In this document: piece after piece, positions 46,036-55,091 of the stretch
Position numbering within the stretch: the stretch's first letter is position 1
How the letters are laid out: each line of letters starts with the position of its first letter
NCBI GenBank assembly: GCA_030867875.1
Contig: JAOWCC010000577.1
Coordinates: 2,744,660-2,808,659, forward strand
DNA from: Actinernus sp. WN-2022
Lineage: Eukaryota > Cnidaria > Anthozoa > Actiniaria > Actinernidae
Length of the DNA stretch: 64,000 nucleotides
Direction: 5' to 3'
The notes under the pieces: model-generated
What the model was told of the DNA's origin: nothing
Database searches by the model: none
The model's input: only the letters and a program-made list of their open reading frames with translations
Position numbers and translations under genes: made by a program

Positions 46036-46248
46036 AGCAGCAGGGGGGCTGAGCGGACTCGGTCTGTCTTGGAATTCGATTTCATTTAGAGAAGACACGA
46101 TGCAACCATCGTGTGACACAACGAAATCCACATGTCACCACCAGTCCCACCCACTCCCTTGCCACTATTGCTATCCCCACTAGTGATCCACTTTATTGTA
46201 TTTCGACACCCTATTAGAGAAAGGTTGTTATATAGTATATCCATCCAT
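46036..46248. repeat. Left terminal inverted repeat
   Basis: 213 bp starting AGCAGCAGGGGGGCTGAGCGG. Identical to the inverted right end at 60,327-60,539 except near 46,231 (A versus G). Polinton ends commonly start AG. The inner part contains TATAGTATATCC, and a diverged second copy of the inner 60 bases (CTTTATTATATTTTGACACC...) follows at 46,268-46,325 directly before the polymerase gene. Confidence 0.9.
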
Positions 46249-46261
46249 CGTTACATACCCA

Positions 46262-46334
46262 TTCGTTGTACGCTTTATTATATTTTGACACCTATTAGAG
46301 GAGGGCTAGTATAAGGTATATCATCATTGCTACT
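46262..46334 (+). promoter_or_regulatory. Probable promoter of the polymerase gene, duplicated TIR segment
   Basis: The sequence CTTTATTATATTTTGACACC then CTATTAGAGGAGGG and TATAAGGTATATC ends about 10 bases before the ATG at 46,335. It is a diverged tandem copy of 46,190-46,242 inside the TIR. A TATA-type word just upstream of the start is shared with other genes of the element. Promoter function is inferred. Confidence 0.45.
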
Positions 46335-49300
46335 ATGGACGATCTGTCTGATGAGATGCTTGCAGAGTACGTACCAATTCCAGAAAATAATGAGAGATAT
46401 GACCTAGACATCCAGGTTCCCACTCCTATAAGACTTCCAGATGACCAATGGGTGGAACTCTTGATAGATGCTAAGGATGAGTTTGAAGTCGATGGTGCAA
46501 CTGCCGTCTTCTCTACGTGGAGGGTAGAAGCAGAGGACCCATTTGATATTGGCGATCTCAATGTTGCCGACGGTATCGAAGTAAGAGCTGGTCGGTTGGC
46601 TTTGGATGTCCGTATGACTAGTGAGAGAGCGAGGGGGCTTCTTACTGCACTTCCAGAGGGCGAGTTCATTTTGAAAATTAAGTTCCTTAGAGAGTACAAC
46701 CGTGATGGAGAGATATATTGGGTTGTTGAAGATAAGTTTTACCCGGTTCGTGTCGAGAGAAAGAAGGGTTATGGTATTGTCGAGATTTCTCAGAACACTA
46801 ATCCAGGTGTGGTGGTTGGAATCGACCAGGTATTCTACAAAAACGCATATCCCATTACTGCAGTAGTCTATGGACTCTATCCCATCAGAGCCCCAGACCC
46901 CGCAAATCTAGTTCCAATGCGTGTTGGTGATCTTAATTGCGTTGCACAGAGAGTGGTAGAGCATTTCAAAGGTGCTTTGAGAGGCCAAGGTCTAACTCCT
47001 ACGAGATGTCAGAAGATACAGAAGTGGGAAGAACACGTCCACGACACAGGCGCCACAGTCAACGATATGTCTAAACTGGAGACGATTCTCAAACGGTCTA
47101 TAATCCTGCGTGACATTGCTGGTGAGGATATCCACAATAGCGGCAAATATCAGGGCCACCGGCATAGATCTATAGAACTAATCTGCCACAATGGCCATAC
47201 CTGGTCCAAAGATTTGCACTTCCCACAATGTCGTTCTGTCCATATATACGAGGGTGACGTGTGGGAAGCCATTCGACAAGCAACTTTGAACGAACCAAAA
47301 GCGGTATGGTTACTAGGAGGGTCCGAAGGAAGGCAGCTCAACGTCAATCAATTCGTACTCCAAGATGGTCGCACCTACAGAACTCAGGAAACCCAAGATA
47401 GACTCCAAATAGCATGCCAACTCTTGGGTGACGAATCACTTGCCGACCGGGTCTTTGGTGAGAACCACGCAGCAAGTGTAGTCGCAAAGGAAAAGAATAA
47501 TTGGAAGCCAACACCAACCAATTTCCTCGAAGACATTCAAAAAGCTTGTGTGGAGCACGGACATGGTGTACTGTGGAACTCGATGGACTACGATACTAGA
47601 GACGTCGTTAGCATTGACATGAAGTCCTGCTATCCAGCTAGTTTTCGAGGAGAGGGCGAGGCAAAACCATACTTTGAACGGTTCGGTCATCCAACCCATC
47701 GTATGACACGAGTCTCTGTGAATGGTCCTCTTCCTATCGACATTGGAACTGGATTCGCTGAGATCCAAGAGTGGTCCTTCTCTCCCACTTGTCACCCTGT
47801 CATTCCATCTTGGTTTGGAAAACATTTCGCAGAGAATGGATGGGCCCCAACACAACTTCTTGTCTTTCTTGTAGACAAAGGATTCCTCCAAACTCTCAAG
47901 GTTCGCGATATTATTGTGTCTTTCGAAAAACAAACTAAGATCTGGCTCCCAGAAAGTCGTGACCAGGGATGTAGTATTATAGGAAAGTTCACCCAAGGCA
48001 GCAAAGCAGATGGGAAACGTTTGACTAGACGGTTAGTAACAGACCAAGGAGAACTCGATTTCCTAGTACGAGATACTATCCAAAGTGGTACTCTGGTTGG
48101 AGCACCCGAACGATGTCCTCTTGGTCACATCCTCACATACTACGATGGAAATCAACCCCAATACACACATTTGCGTGCAAGCATGCTCGCCTATGCCCAC
48201 ATAAATCTACTCTGTATGTTACAACGTTTCACCCCCAACGAGGCAGTTCGTGTTGCCACTGATTCTATATACATTCAGAAAACTGCGCTTTGCAAATTGA
48301 ATGGAGTACAGGCATACGTAGTTCCTGTGGTGTGTATGTGTGATGAAGAATGGTGTATCTTATGCATGCTCGAGGAGACATATCTTCCCACAGTAGCTCC
48401 AGCTCAATGGCGTAACTAAAATGAACAGCTTTGTATGCCACAGGAACATGCAGATTACCTCCCCAAGCCAGAGTACGTTATCCAACGAAAATAATTACCA
48501 CTTAGTACTTCGCCATGTTACCAAGATCCATTGTCACGACACCAATTATGTTATCTTAATGGTGGTGGAGGCAGTGGCAAGACTACGAGAGCAATCGAGC
48601 TCTTTCGGACGAGAGACCCCATAGTATTCACACCTACCCATCGTTTAGCTAAAGAAATGCGCGAAAGAGGTGTTCGATCTCAAACCTATCACAGCTTCTT
48701 TCGTTATTGCGGCGTCAAAAGAGTAAGAGCAACAGAAGAAGATCTCGAGTCTCTTCAGTTTTCTCCCAAATATAGAGGTAAGTCAATCAAAGTTTGGAAT
48801 GCAGAAAAGGATTGGACTCAAGGTCACGAAGTTCTCTTATCGATAGACGCCGATGTGGATCCTGGACTTGATATCAATGGAAACGACGAGGAAGTAGAAG
48901 AGATAGTATTCGTTGCTCGAAAATATGGTGATACCCTTCATTACCCTGGATCTAACATGCTCGGCCCTCACATAGCAGATAAAGAATGGACCCCTGAGCG
49001 GTTGGGACAGAGATACATACCTAGAGTCATAATCTGGGATGAAGTTTGTACAGTGCCTCGTGCAATTCTAGATACGTTTCTCGGTTGGCTAGACCAAAAA
49101 GGCGTCCAAGTAATTTGTTGTGGCGATCATGGCCAACCTCCTCCAATAGCAGGGGATTCCCCCCACGATTGGCTTCAAAAACAAGCTAACTACTATGAAG
49201 AGATAGATACCGATTATAGGGCAAAAGACGACGAACTCAAATCTTTGAAAAAGCGCATTCGTCTTCGATCTGATAAATTCCAATGCAAAGAGATTCGTCT

Positions 49301-50268
49301 CTCTCTACCTAGTTGTCTCGAATGGAACAAATTCGTTCTATCCTGGATGCCCTGCGACGTTATATTGACCAGTCGTCGGAAAGTTCGAGACCACGTTACA
49401 GGAGCTCTTATTCCAACGTCACAAAGAGCATTTCCCAGATGTCCTAGTACCTTTGTTATACCATCCCCGAGACAGTCGGAAGCAAAATATCGAGATAGCC
49501 ATCCCAGGCACTAATAAGATGGAAACGCTCGTCTTGAACGACATCGTAAACGTCACTCTGGGAACAGCAGAAGATATTTGTTCCAAAAAGGAATCCGATT
49601 GGCGCCTTGGTTATGCTTTGACGGTCCATTCCAGTCAAGGTCTCACAATCTATGACCCCAAAAAGGTGTGGATCATCGACGACTATCTTGAGTGATCCAA
49701 TCTCGCCTATCTCGCTGTATCCAGAGTGGAATACATGAGTCAGCTTGGACGGGTCGATTGTCCTATGGAACAAACAAAGGATCGTCCATCGTCATCCCAA
49801 CAGCAGATTCGTAAAGTCATTTGCAGAAAGCTCGTAAACTATAAGCGCAGTGATCAAGCTAAGGAATTCCAAGGGTTCGACTTAAGGGTCTATGATGTGC
49901 TGCAGCTCAAGGAAGTTCAAAACAACTGCCGTGCTGCATGTAATATAGAATTGCTTTGGATTTATGCTTCATGGGATCCACAACAGTTCTCAGTCGATCG
50001 GTTAGATAACTCTAAGGGACATACTCGTGACAACGTTCGGCTGACATGTCTTGAATGTAACGTAAGAAGAGGAGGGGCACCACTAACGGATGAGCACTCT
50101 ATCGGGCGGCAACATGGTATCTCTGGGGACCACAAGGAGCTCTTCGCGAACGAACCCACGAGATGGGACGACTTTCTCTCGTTGCGTCGTTACTTGTGGT
50201 TTCGTCAAATAGTAAAGGACTGGCCCATCCAACCTAATTACAGCACGTCCCTGTTGGTATATGGATAG
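46335..50268 (+). pseudogene. Family B DNA polymerase - SF1 helicase - HNH nuclease fusion, broken
   Basis: The polymerase part is open from 46,335 to 48,416 (694 aa). It has a palm motif A, VVSIDMKSCYP (catalytic Asp about residue 428), a motif-B-like IIGKFTQGSK, and motif C VATDSIY (Asp about 643), where the usual first Asp of DTD is Ala. The same frame resumes after stops at 48,417-48,419 and 48,492-48,494 into a superfamily 1 helicase: Walker A GGGGSGKTT near 48,558, Walker B VIIWDE near 49,030, GDHGQPPPIAG, and VHSSQGLT then YLAVSR near 49,625-49,730. A one-base frameshift near 49,400 and a TGA at 49,693-49,695 interrupt it. The frame ends with an HNH/endonuclease-VII-like domain (SVDRLDNSKGH, LTCLECN) near 49,990-50,070. 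No start signals mark separate genes, so I infer one protein of roughly 1,300 residues for replication. It ends over the integrase 3' end on the other strand. Confidence 0.8.
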
Positions 50269-51079
50269 AGACCATATGGGGTCGGTTGCACGACGTCGAC
50301 CACCTTCCAACTCACCAGGACTATACAGATATCGAACGAGAACGCCAAATGGAAGTCTTCGTTCCTTGAGACCAATTGGTAATTGCTTGGGATGGTTGTT
50401 TCCCTGTCAAACGTGTAACTTCGTTGTTCAATGCTTCGACTACCATTGGTAAACGAATTACCCATTCGACCGATCTATCGTCCTTTCCCTTCGAAGCAAG
50501 CACCATCTCTTGTGCATATTGATGTCCAAATAGTCTCTCAGCTAACGTACGATTAAATCGTTCAACAATTGCTTGATCCCTGTGTATGCCGACTCTTCCA
50601 CGTCTCACAGAAACTTTATGTTTATCCAGCAGTGAAGAAAGTGCACCCATAAACTCACGTCCCGGATCGACTTGTAAAAGTTTTGGCCATGTCAGTGGAC
50701 TTCGTTTGTAGATTCGCTCAAATGCCGCAGCAACTTCTTTGGATTCTTTAGTTGCTAATGGCTCGGCTTCTTTGTATCTCGAAGCGACGTCCACAATCGT
50801 CAATGCATATTTGTGGAGCTTTCTTCCACGTCCAGGTCGATCGTGTGGTAGGAATATCAAATCAGCTTGGTGAACCTCATTTGGCGTAGAGACATCGAAT
50901 TTAGGTCGTGGCACATATCTTGGGGCTGGTAAATAAATCTGCCATATGGCTTGCTTTTCCAACCACATCCGAACGATATCTTCAGAAATGCCAGTCGCAT
51001 TAGCAAGATGTTTAATAGCTGCGAGTCCTTTCCAGTATCCTTGGGGACTATAGTATCGTAGACTTAGTTTAGAATCCAT
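50083..51079 (-). pseudogene. Retroviral-type DDE integrase, frameshifted near the C-terminus
   Basis: From ATG 51,079 the frame encodes the rve core with Asp73 (VHQADLIFLP), Asp138 (LQVDPGREFMG) and Glu173 (DQAIVERFNRTLAERLFG), a D-64-D-34-E spacing typical of Polinton and retroviral integrases that insert the element ends. An N-terminal helical segment (YSPQGYWKGLAAIKHL) is present but no clear HHCC zinc motif. After about residue 230 the frame is lost near 50,390 and stops at 50,321. The expected C-terminal sequence resumes in another frame (GGRRRATDPIWSL ... RGFVREELLVVP) down to 50,083. That tail is antisense to the end of the HNH reading frame. The core catalytic residues are intact, but the tail needed for DNA and target binding is detached. 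Confidence 0.85.
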
Positions 51080-51166
51080 TTATATCTATGCATTCTAACC
51101 TTCAACAAGCAGAAAAAAAGAATAAAGACTTATCGAGTCAACTAGTCTTTCTTCTTTTCTTCTTTT

Positions 51167-51612
51167 AGTGATCTAGTAGTGATCTAGAAGTAGTCTAGTA
51201 GTGATCTAGTAGTGGTCTAGTAGTGATCTAGAAGTGGTCTAGTAGTGGTCTAGTAGTGGTCTAGTAGTATCTGGAAGTGATCTAGTAGTGATCTAGTAGT
51301 ATCTAGTAGTGGTCTAGTAGTGATCTAGTAGTATCTAGTAGTGATCTAGAAGTAATCTAGTAGTGGTCTAGTAGTGGTCTAGTAGTGATCTAGTAGTATC
51401 TAGAAGTAATCTAGTAGTGATCTAGTAGTATCTAGAAGTAATCTAGTAGTGATCTAGTAGTGATCTAGTAGTGATCTAGTAGTGATCTAGTAGTGATCTA
51501 GTAGTGATCTAGAAGTATCTAGTAGTGATCTAGTAGTGATCTAGTAGTGATCTAGTAGTGATCTAGTAGTGATCTAGTAGTATCTAGAAGTAATCTAGTA
51601 GTGATCTAGAAG
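51167..51612. repeat. 11-bp minisatellite inside the viral element
   Basis: About forty degenerate copies of CTAGTAGTGAT, with variants CTAGAAGTAAT, CTAGTAGTGGT and shortened CTAGTAGTAT. It fills the 574-bp gap between the integrase and the next minus-strand gene. Spacing of variants is irregular, with some local higher-order order at 51,390-51,470. No coding potential on either strand. Confidence 0.9.
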
Positions 51613-51653
51613 TCTCGTCGACTGTAAAAAAGTCAGTTTTTAAAAAGCAATAG

Positions 51654-52085
51654 CTATAGCCAGCGACTAGCAGCATATCCCGCAATTAGCATTCCCTCAC
51701 CAACATAGGCCAACTCACCCATCTTCTGCGTGCTTGAGGGTTGATAGTAGTCGGACAAACGTGGTTCTTTCATTGCTTCGAGTCGTTTGAGTTTCTGGCG
51801 TAACTTATCGGATCGCACAAAAGCTTTGTTGGTGTCAGCTTGGGTGTTGTAAGCAGAACGCTCCAGACCTTCCTGTTCTCGAGCATAGTCGTATACTCTT
51901 TGACGCTCCTTGTCATAGGCTATCTTTTCGGCTGTGTATTTCTCAAGGGCCTTGTCGTGTCTCTTCCGTTCTATATTGATATCATTTTTTCCAAGCAATC
52001 TAGCTAGTATGCCACCACCGGTGAATGCCGTTGCATTCAAGACTGCCCCGAAAATAGTCATTCCAACCGCTGCCAATGTTACCAT
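51654..52085 (-). CDS. Small membrane-associated coiled-coil protein, conserved in cnidarian Polintons
   Basis: 143 aa. An N-terminal hydrophobic glycine-rich segment (AAVGMTIFGAVLNATAFTGG, about residues 5-24) is followed by a highly charged coiled coil (IERKRHDKALEKY, RSDKLRQKLKRLEAMK). A C-terminal tail has SDYYQP, GELAYVGEGMLIAGYAASRWL-like hydrophobic sequence in its last 22 residues. Start ATG 52,085 lies 6 bases after the preceding gene's stop on the same strand. I recall similar proteins in other cnidarian Polinton-like elements but know of no assigned function; a virion membrane or core role is a guess. A second copy of the C-terminal segment lies at 59,607. Confidence 0.7.
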   Translation of the reverse strand: MVTLAAVGMTIFGAVLNATAFTGGGILARLLGKNDINIERKRHDKALEKYTAEKIAYDKERQRVYDYAREQEGLERSAYNTQADTNKAFVRSDKLRQKLKRLEAMKEPRLSDYYQPSSTQKMGELAYVGEGMLIAGYAASRWL

Positions 52086-52090
52086 ACTTA

Positions 52091-52312
52091 CTACAAATCC
52101 TTTGGTATGTACTTTTGGTCCTCAAGGTATTGCTTGGCAGCTATACTACCAGCCAACACAGCAGTCCACTTCACGTAATTTATGATAGAAGAAGAAGGAT
52201 CGCTAAGCATAGATTCCTTGGTCACCTTTTTTGCGACCCACCCAATGCCTGTAGCAAGTCCTGTTATAATGGCAGCATCAGACGCCGCTTTCATCAACTT
52301 ATTCTCTACCAT
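52091..52312 (-). CDS. Small two-segment hydrophobic protein
   Basis: 73 aa with two hydrophobic stretches: AAIITGLATGIGWVAKKV (about residues 13-30) and YVKWTAVLAGSIAAKQYL (about 46-63). It ends in a basic/acidic tail (EDQKYIPKDL). The ORF is packed between neighbours on the same strand (36 bases after the upstream gene's stop, 5 before the next start). The start region reads CATACGATATATGTTAGA just before ATG. Looks like a small membrane protein of the virion module. Function unknown. Confidence 0.6.
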   Translation of the reverse strand: MVENKLMKAASDAAIITGLATGIGWVAKKVTKESMLSDPSSSIINYVKWTAVLAGSIAAKQYLEDQKYIPKDL

Positions 52313-52348
52313 TCTAACATATATCGTATGGTCTCTAGTCTTTAAATG

Positions 52349-52699
52349 TTATTCCATATCTGGCAATGTTACCTTAGTAGGCCCTACTGGACTCGCGGGT
52401 CGTATCGTACTAACGTCATCTCTGTATCTTCTATATTGATAGTACAACCCTACCAATGCAGCACCTACGCCAATAGCTGTGAGAGTAGTATTAGTAGACA
52501 CATTTTTGAGCCAACTTTCCTCCACATCGATTTCTTTAGATAATTCACTTTCACATACCAACCCCCGCTTTTGGGTCTCTCTAGCAAGTTTGTTCGCATA
52601 TCCTTTTTTTCCCCTAGCAACACACTTTGGATCCTTTTCTTTTTTCTCAGGTACAGTCTTCGGAGGTTCTGCAGTTATCCGATCTGTCTGTTCCTCCAT
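52349..52699 (-). CDS. Small basic protein with one membrane segment
   Basis: 116 aa if started at ATG 52,699 (MEEQTDRITAEPP); an upstream in-frame ATG at 52,735 lies deep inside the preceding gene and is less likely. A charged N-terminal half (PEKKEKDPKCVARGKKGYAN) is followed by a hydrophobic segment LTAIGVGAALVGLYYQYRRY near residues 75-94 and a short polar tail. It overlaps the upstream 179-aa gene by 53 bases in another frame. Function unknown. Confidence 0.6.
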   Translation of the reverse strand: MEEQTDRITAEPPKTVPEKKEKDPKCVARGKKGYANKLARETQKRGLVCESELSKEIDVEESWLKNVSTNTTLTAIGVGAALVGLYYQYRRYRDDVSTIRPASPVGPTKVTLPDME

Positions 52700-53186
52700 C
52701 TTGCTTCGATATAGTAGGTGTGTGGGAAGGTTCAATAGGTGTACCAGGAATGACTATGTGACCAGATACATGGAACAAGACGCTAGCTAGAGCTACAAAG
52801 CGACCTGCTTTAAATGATAACAGACCAGTCGCAGCACTGATCTCGTTGCGGACTAGGTGGTCTTCTTGTAGGTCTTTGACCAGTTCTTCTTGAGAATCTA
52901 TGGGTACTAGGTAAGCAACTAAGCGAGTAGCTAGACGCATCACACCATTGACTAAGCTTTCTGTTATTTGCTTACCTAGAACGGCCTGATACCTTCTATA
53001 TAATCTATCTACTTCTTTTTCAGATAGTCTAGCAATATCTCCTATAGAGAAATTTTTACCTAGGTAATCCTTCGTTGTACCCGTTGCAGCCAAAATGGAA
53101 AGTGATTCACGATTATCTGTTACGACATCCTCTATCTTTGGTGGTGGGCCTGTTACATCCTCACCAAGTATTTCTTTATCATCCAT
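52647..53186 (-). CDS. Conserved Polinton protein of unknown function (179 aa)
   Basis: The frame starts MDDKEILGEDV. It contains TTKDYLGKNFSIGDIARLSE and EVDRLYRRYQAVLGKQI (about residues 37-75), then helical, mildly hydrophobic blocks (VMRLATRLVAYLVPID; LSFKAGRFVALASVLFHVSG). Its ATG overlaps the end of the ATPase gene by 8 bases (ATGGATGA). The upstream sequence TATAACATATTATC resembles those of neighbours. I recall similar proteins in other cnidarian Polinton-like elements but know no function. The low-complexity C-terminal tail after about residue 150 may be less conserved. Confidence 0.65.
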   Translation of the reverse strand: MDDKEILGEDVTGPPPKIEDVVTDNRESLSILAATGTTKDYLGKNFSIGDIARLSEKEVDRLYRRYQAVLGKQITESLVNGVMRLATRLVAYLVPIDSQEELVKDLQEDHLVRNEISAATGLLSFKAGRFVALASVLFHVSGHIVIPGTPIEPSHTPTISKQDGGTDRSDNCRTSEDCT

Positions 53187-53808
53187 GATAATATGTTATA
53201 GGTGCGGGTATCTCTAACACTACTGCAAAAGGATGTCGTAAACAGAAACATATGCGAGCAAATTTGTGGGATCGAAGCACCGATCGTAACTCACTATCTT
53301 CTTGTGAACCTCCGTAATCTTCAAAGATCCTTTTACCATCTATAGCCGACGCAGTATGAAAGGCAACTACCACAGCGACGTTTTCGCGGAAAGGTTTGCA
53401 TATGCTTGTTAATTGTTGGGATAGCACCCAAATAGAGAGTCCTATATGTCGAGCAGAGAATGCCAGATCTACGAGCTTGTCAGTTCTTCTTTTTACATCT
53501 TTCGAGGCAGCACAATCATCAAGTATCAATAGCGTATTGGTACCTGCCCAAATGGTGGCACAAAGATTCAATGCGGCGTTGATAGCATCCTGTGGTGGTG
53601 ATACGACATAGAAGTGTGGATCTCGATTGGCAAATCCACGATATGTTTTGTTGTGGGCATACGTGGGGCAAATTAATACTATGTAGTCGAACTTACATGT
53701 ACCACGAAATGGTCCACGAAGCTGCTCTATGAGAAATGCAGTCTTTCCACAGTTTGTTGGACCTACTATGAGTGTGTTGAATGGGATGTGTTCTACCAAG
53801 GAATCCAT
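53179..53808 (-). CDS. A32/FtsK-HerA-type genome packaging ATPase
   Basis: 209 aa. Walker A is GPTNCGKT at residues 16-23, Walker B TLLILDDC at about 92-99, and a sensor-like LSQQLTSICKPFREN at about 143-157. These match the compact packaging ATPases of Polintons, adintoviruses and poxvirus A32, which drive DNA into the capsid. Intact. Its start overlaps the capsid gene stop as TAATG, and it overlaps the next gene by 8 bases, so the block reads like a tightly packed morphogenesis cluster. Confidence 0.9.
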   Translation of the reverse strand: MDSLVEHIPFNTLIVGPTNCGKTAFLIEQLRGPFRGTCKFDYIVLICPTYAHNKTYRGFANRDPHFYVVSPPQDAINAALNLCATIWAGTNTLLILDDCAASKDVKRRTDKLVDLAFSARHIGLSIWVLSQQLTSICKPFRENVAVVVAFHTASAIDGKRIFEDYGGSQEDSELRSVLRSHKFARICFCLRHPFAVVLEIPAPITYYHG

Positions 53809-55091
53809 TAGTATGTTATATTCTGTAGTGCTCTGTTCAATATAGTGAGCTGAGCATCTGCAAGGACGTAGATATGCATGTTTACGTTTCCAATACCGTT
53901 TGCAGTCCTATGTATACGAAGGTCGATATCTTTTCCACCACCCGTTTGCGCCATACCATCACCATGAACAGCGGAATCTTTTGCTGTGCGGCAATCGACT
54001 AGAATGGCGAATCTGTTGTTGTGAAATTTGGTAGGAGTCATAGAAGTATTGGATGTGGCGAACCATCCTTTTGCGGCCTCCCAGAAATCTGGTGGTAACA
54101 TACCTCCTGGAAAGAATCTGTTTGGAACTCCATTGACATCCACTTCTATCTTCGAAATATCAGGATTTGAGAATGCTTCACTATCTCGCGTACCGTTGGT
54201 AGGTAGATCTACGAATAGTAGAAGTAGTCCGGCAAAGGATCGTCGTGGAACATTGATATTCTGAGATATCAAAGTATCTGATGCCTTGGCGATAGATACT
54301 ATCTTGAAGTGAACAGCGTGGGTGTATAGGAAAGCGGTGCCTATTTCGTATGCGTGAAGTGCTTGCCTAGCTAGTGTTTCATTTTTGATTGCTTCATACT
54401 CTAACTGGATGTTGTTAAGTTTGTATGTACCTAGCTTCGTGGTATCAGATCCAACGACTATCTCTTTGGCGGGCGCTAGAGTCAACTCGAATAAAATAGT
54501 GTCTTCTAGGGCGTGTGGATATAGAACTCCATGTTGTGTCAGAATATCGACGTCTAACGGAATTCTGTACTTCGAACCATATGCAGCTAGGAGCGCGTTC
54601 TCACCGACGTTTGAAGTGCCTGCGTCCCCTGCCTTAGATCGTAACTTGTTTGTGTTAGCTGATTGGATACCTTGTTGTGTTCTAGATTCTCTCTCCTGCG
54701 TAGATAAGTATGTATCGGAATATGTCTGTAGGAGATCTGACCGAGCAATGTCTTCTACTATTTCGGCTCCCATTTTACAAACTCGATGTGTAACCAAGCA
54801 TCGTCCAACGTTGGCCACCACACGATTATTGACATGTCCACCAGACAATACGATGTCACCCAATAGTGCTAAGCTACCAGGTACTAATACGATGTTTTCT
54901 CCTAGCGTTGGTACTTCCACATAGAGCGTCTCTCCTGGATTGGCAGATGATGGAGTGAAAGTTTTCTTATATAGAGTGCTTTGAGTGCTCGAGGCTCTCT
55001 TCGTGCTTGTGTGGGAATCAACTTCGATGATATCATGTTGAATATACCAAGATATGTAGTAGTGTTCAATATGGATGTTGAGGGTGACCAA
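53808..55091 (-). CDS. Major capsid protein candidate (double jelly-roll type)
   Basis: 427 aa, intact. It lies directly upstream of the packaging ATPase, as in Polintons. Beta-rich composition, with QSTLYKKTFTPSS then YVEVPTLGENIVLVPGSLAL near the N-terminus, a central polar linker (about residues 125-165, rich in Gln/Ser), and a second beta-rich half with SFAGLLLLFVDLP, FFPGGMLPPDFWEAAKGWF and a C-terminal NVNMHIYVLADAQLTIL. The layout fits the DJR capsid of adintovirus-like elements, which forms the icosahedral shell. The start is uncertain: ATG 55,091 overlaps the divergent gene's start at 55,071 by 21 bases, and no other in-frame ATG exists in the first 100 codons. Confidence 0.7.
   Translation of the reverse strand: MVTLNIHIEHYYISWYIQHDIIEVDSHTSTKRASSTQSTLYKKTFTPSSANPGETLYVEVPTLGENIVLVPGSLALLGDIVLSGGHVNNRVVANVGRCLVTHRVCKMGAEIVEDIARSDLLQTYSDTYLSTQERESRTQQGIQSANTNKLRSKAGDAGTSNVGENALLAAYGSKYRIPLDVDILTQHGVLYPHALEDTILFELTLAPAKEIVVGSDTTKLGTYKLNNIQLEYEAIKNETLARQALHAYEIGTAFLYTHAVHFKIVSIAKASDTLISQNINVPRRSFAGLLLLFVDLPTNGTRDSEAFSNPDISKIEVDVNGVPNRFFPGGMLPPDFWEAAKGWFATSNTSMTPTKFHNNRFAILVDCRTAKDSAVHGDGMAQTGGGKDIDLRIHRTANGIGNVNMHIYVLADAQLTILNRALQNITY

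Noticed and set aside
46295..46699. Minus-strand frame opposite the polymerase start
   Set aside because: Antisense shadow of the polymerase coding sequence, with no motif.
46335..50268. Annotating polymerase, helicase and HNH as three intact genes
   Set aside because: The same frame continues sensibly across the stops at 48,417 and 48,492, and no start context separates the parts. A broken fusion explains the data better.
54385..54924. 179-codon plus-strand frame antisense to the capsid gene
   Set aside because: Shadow of the capsid frame. The minus-strand frame has the conserved pattern and the packed neighbours.
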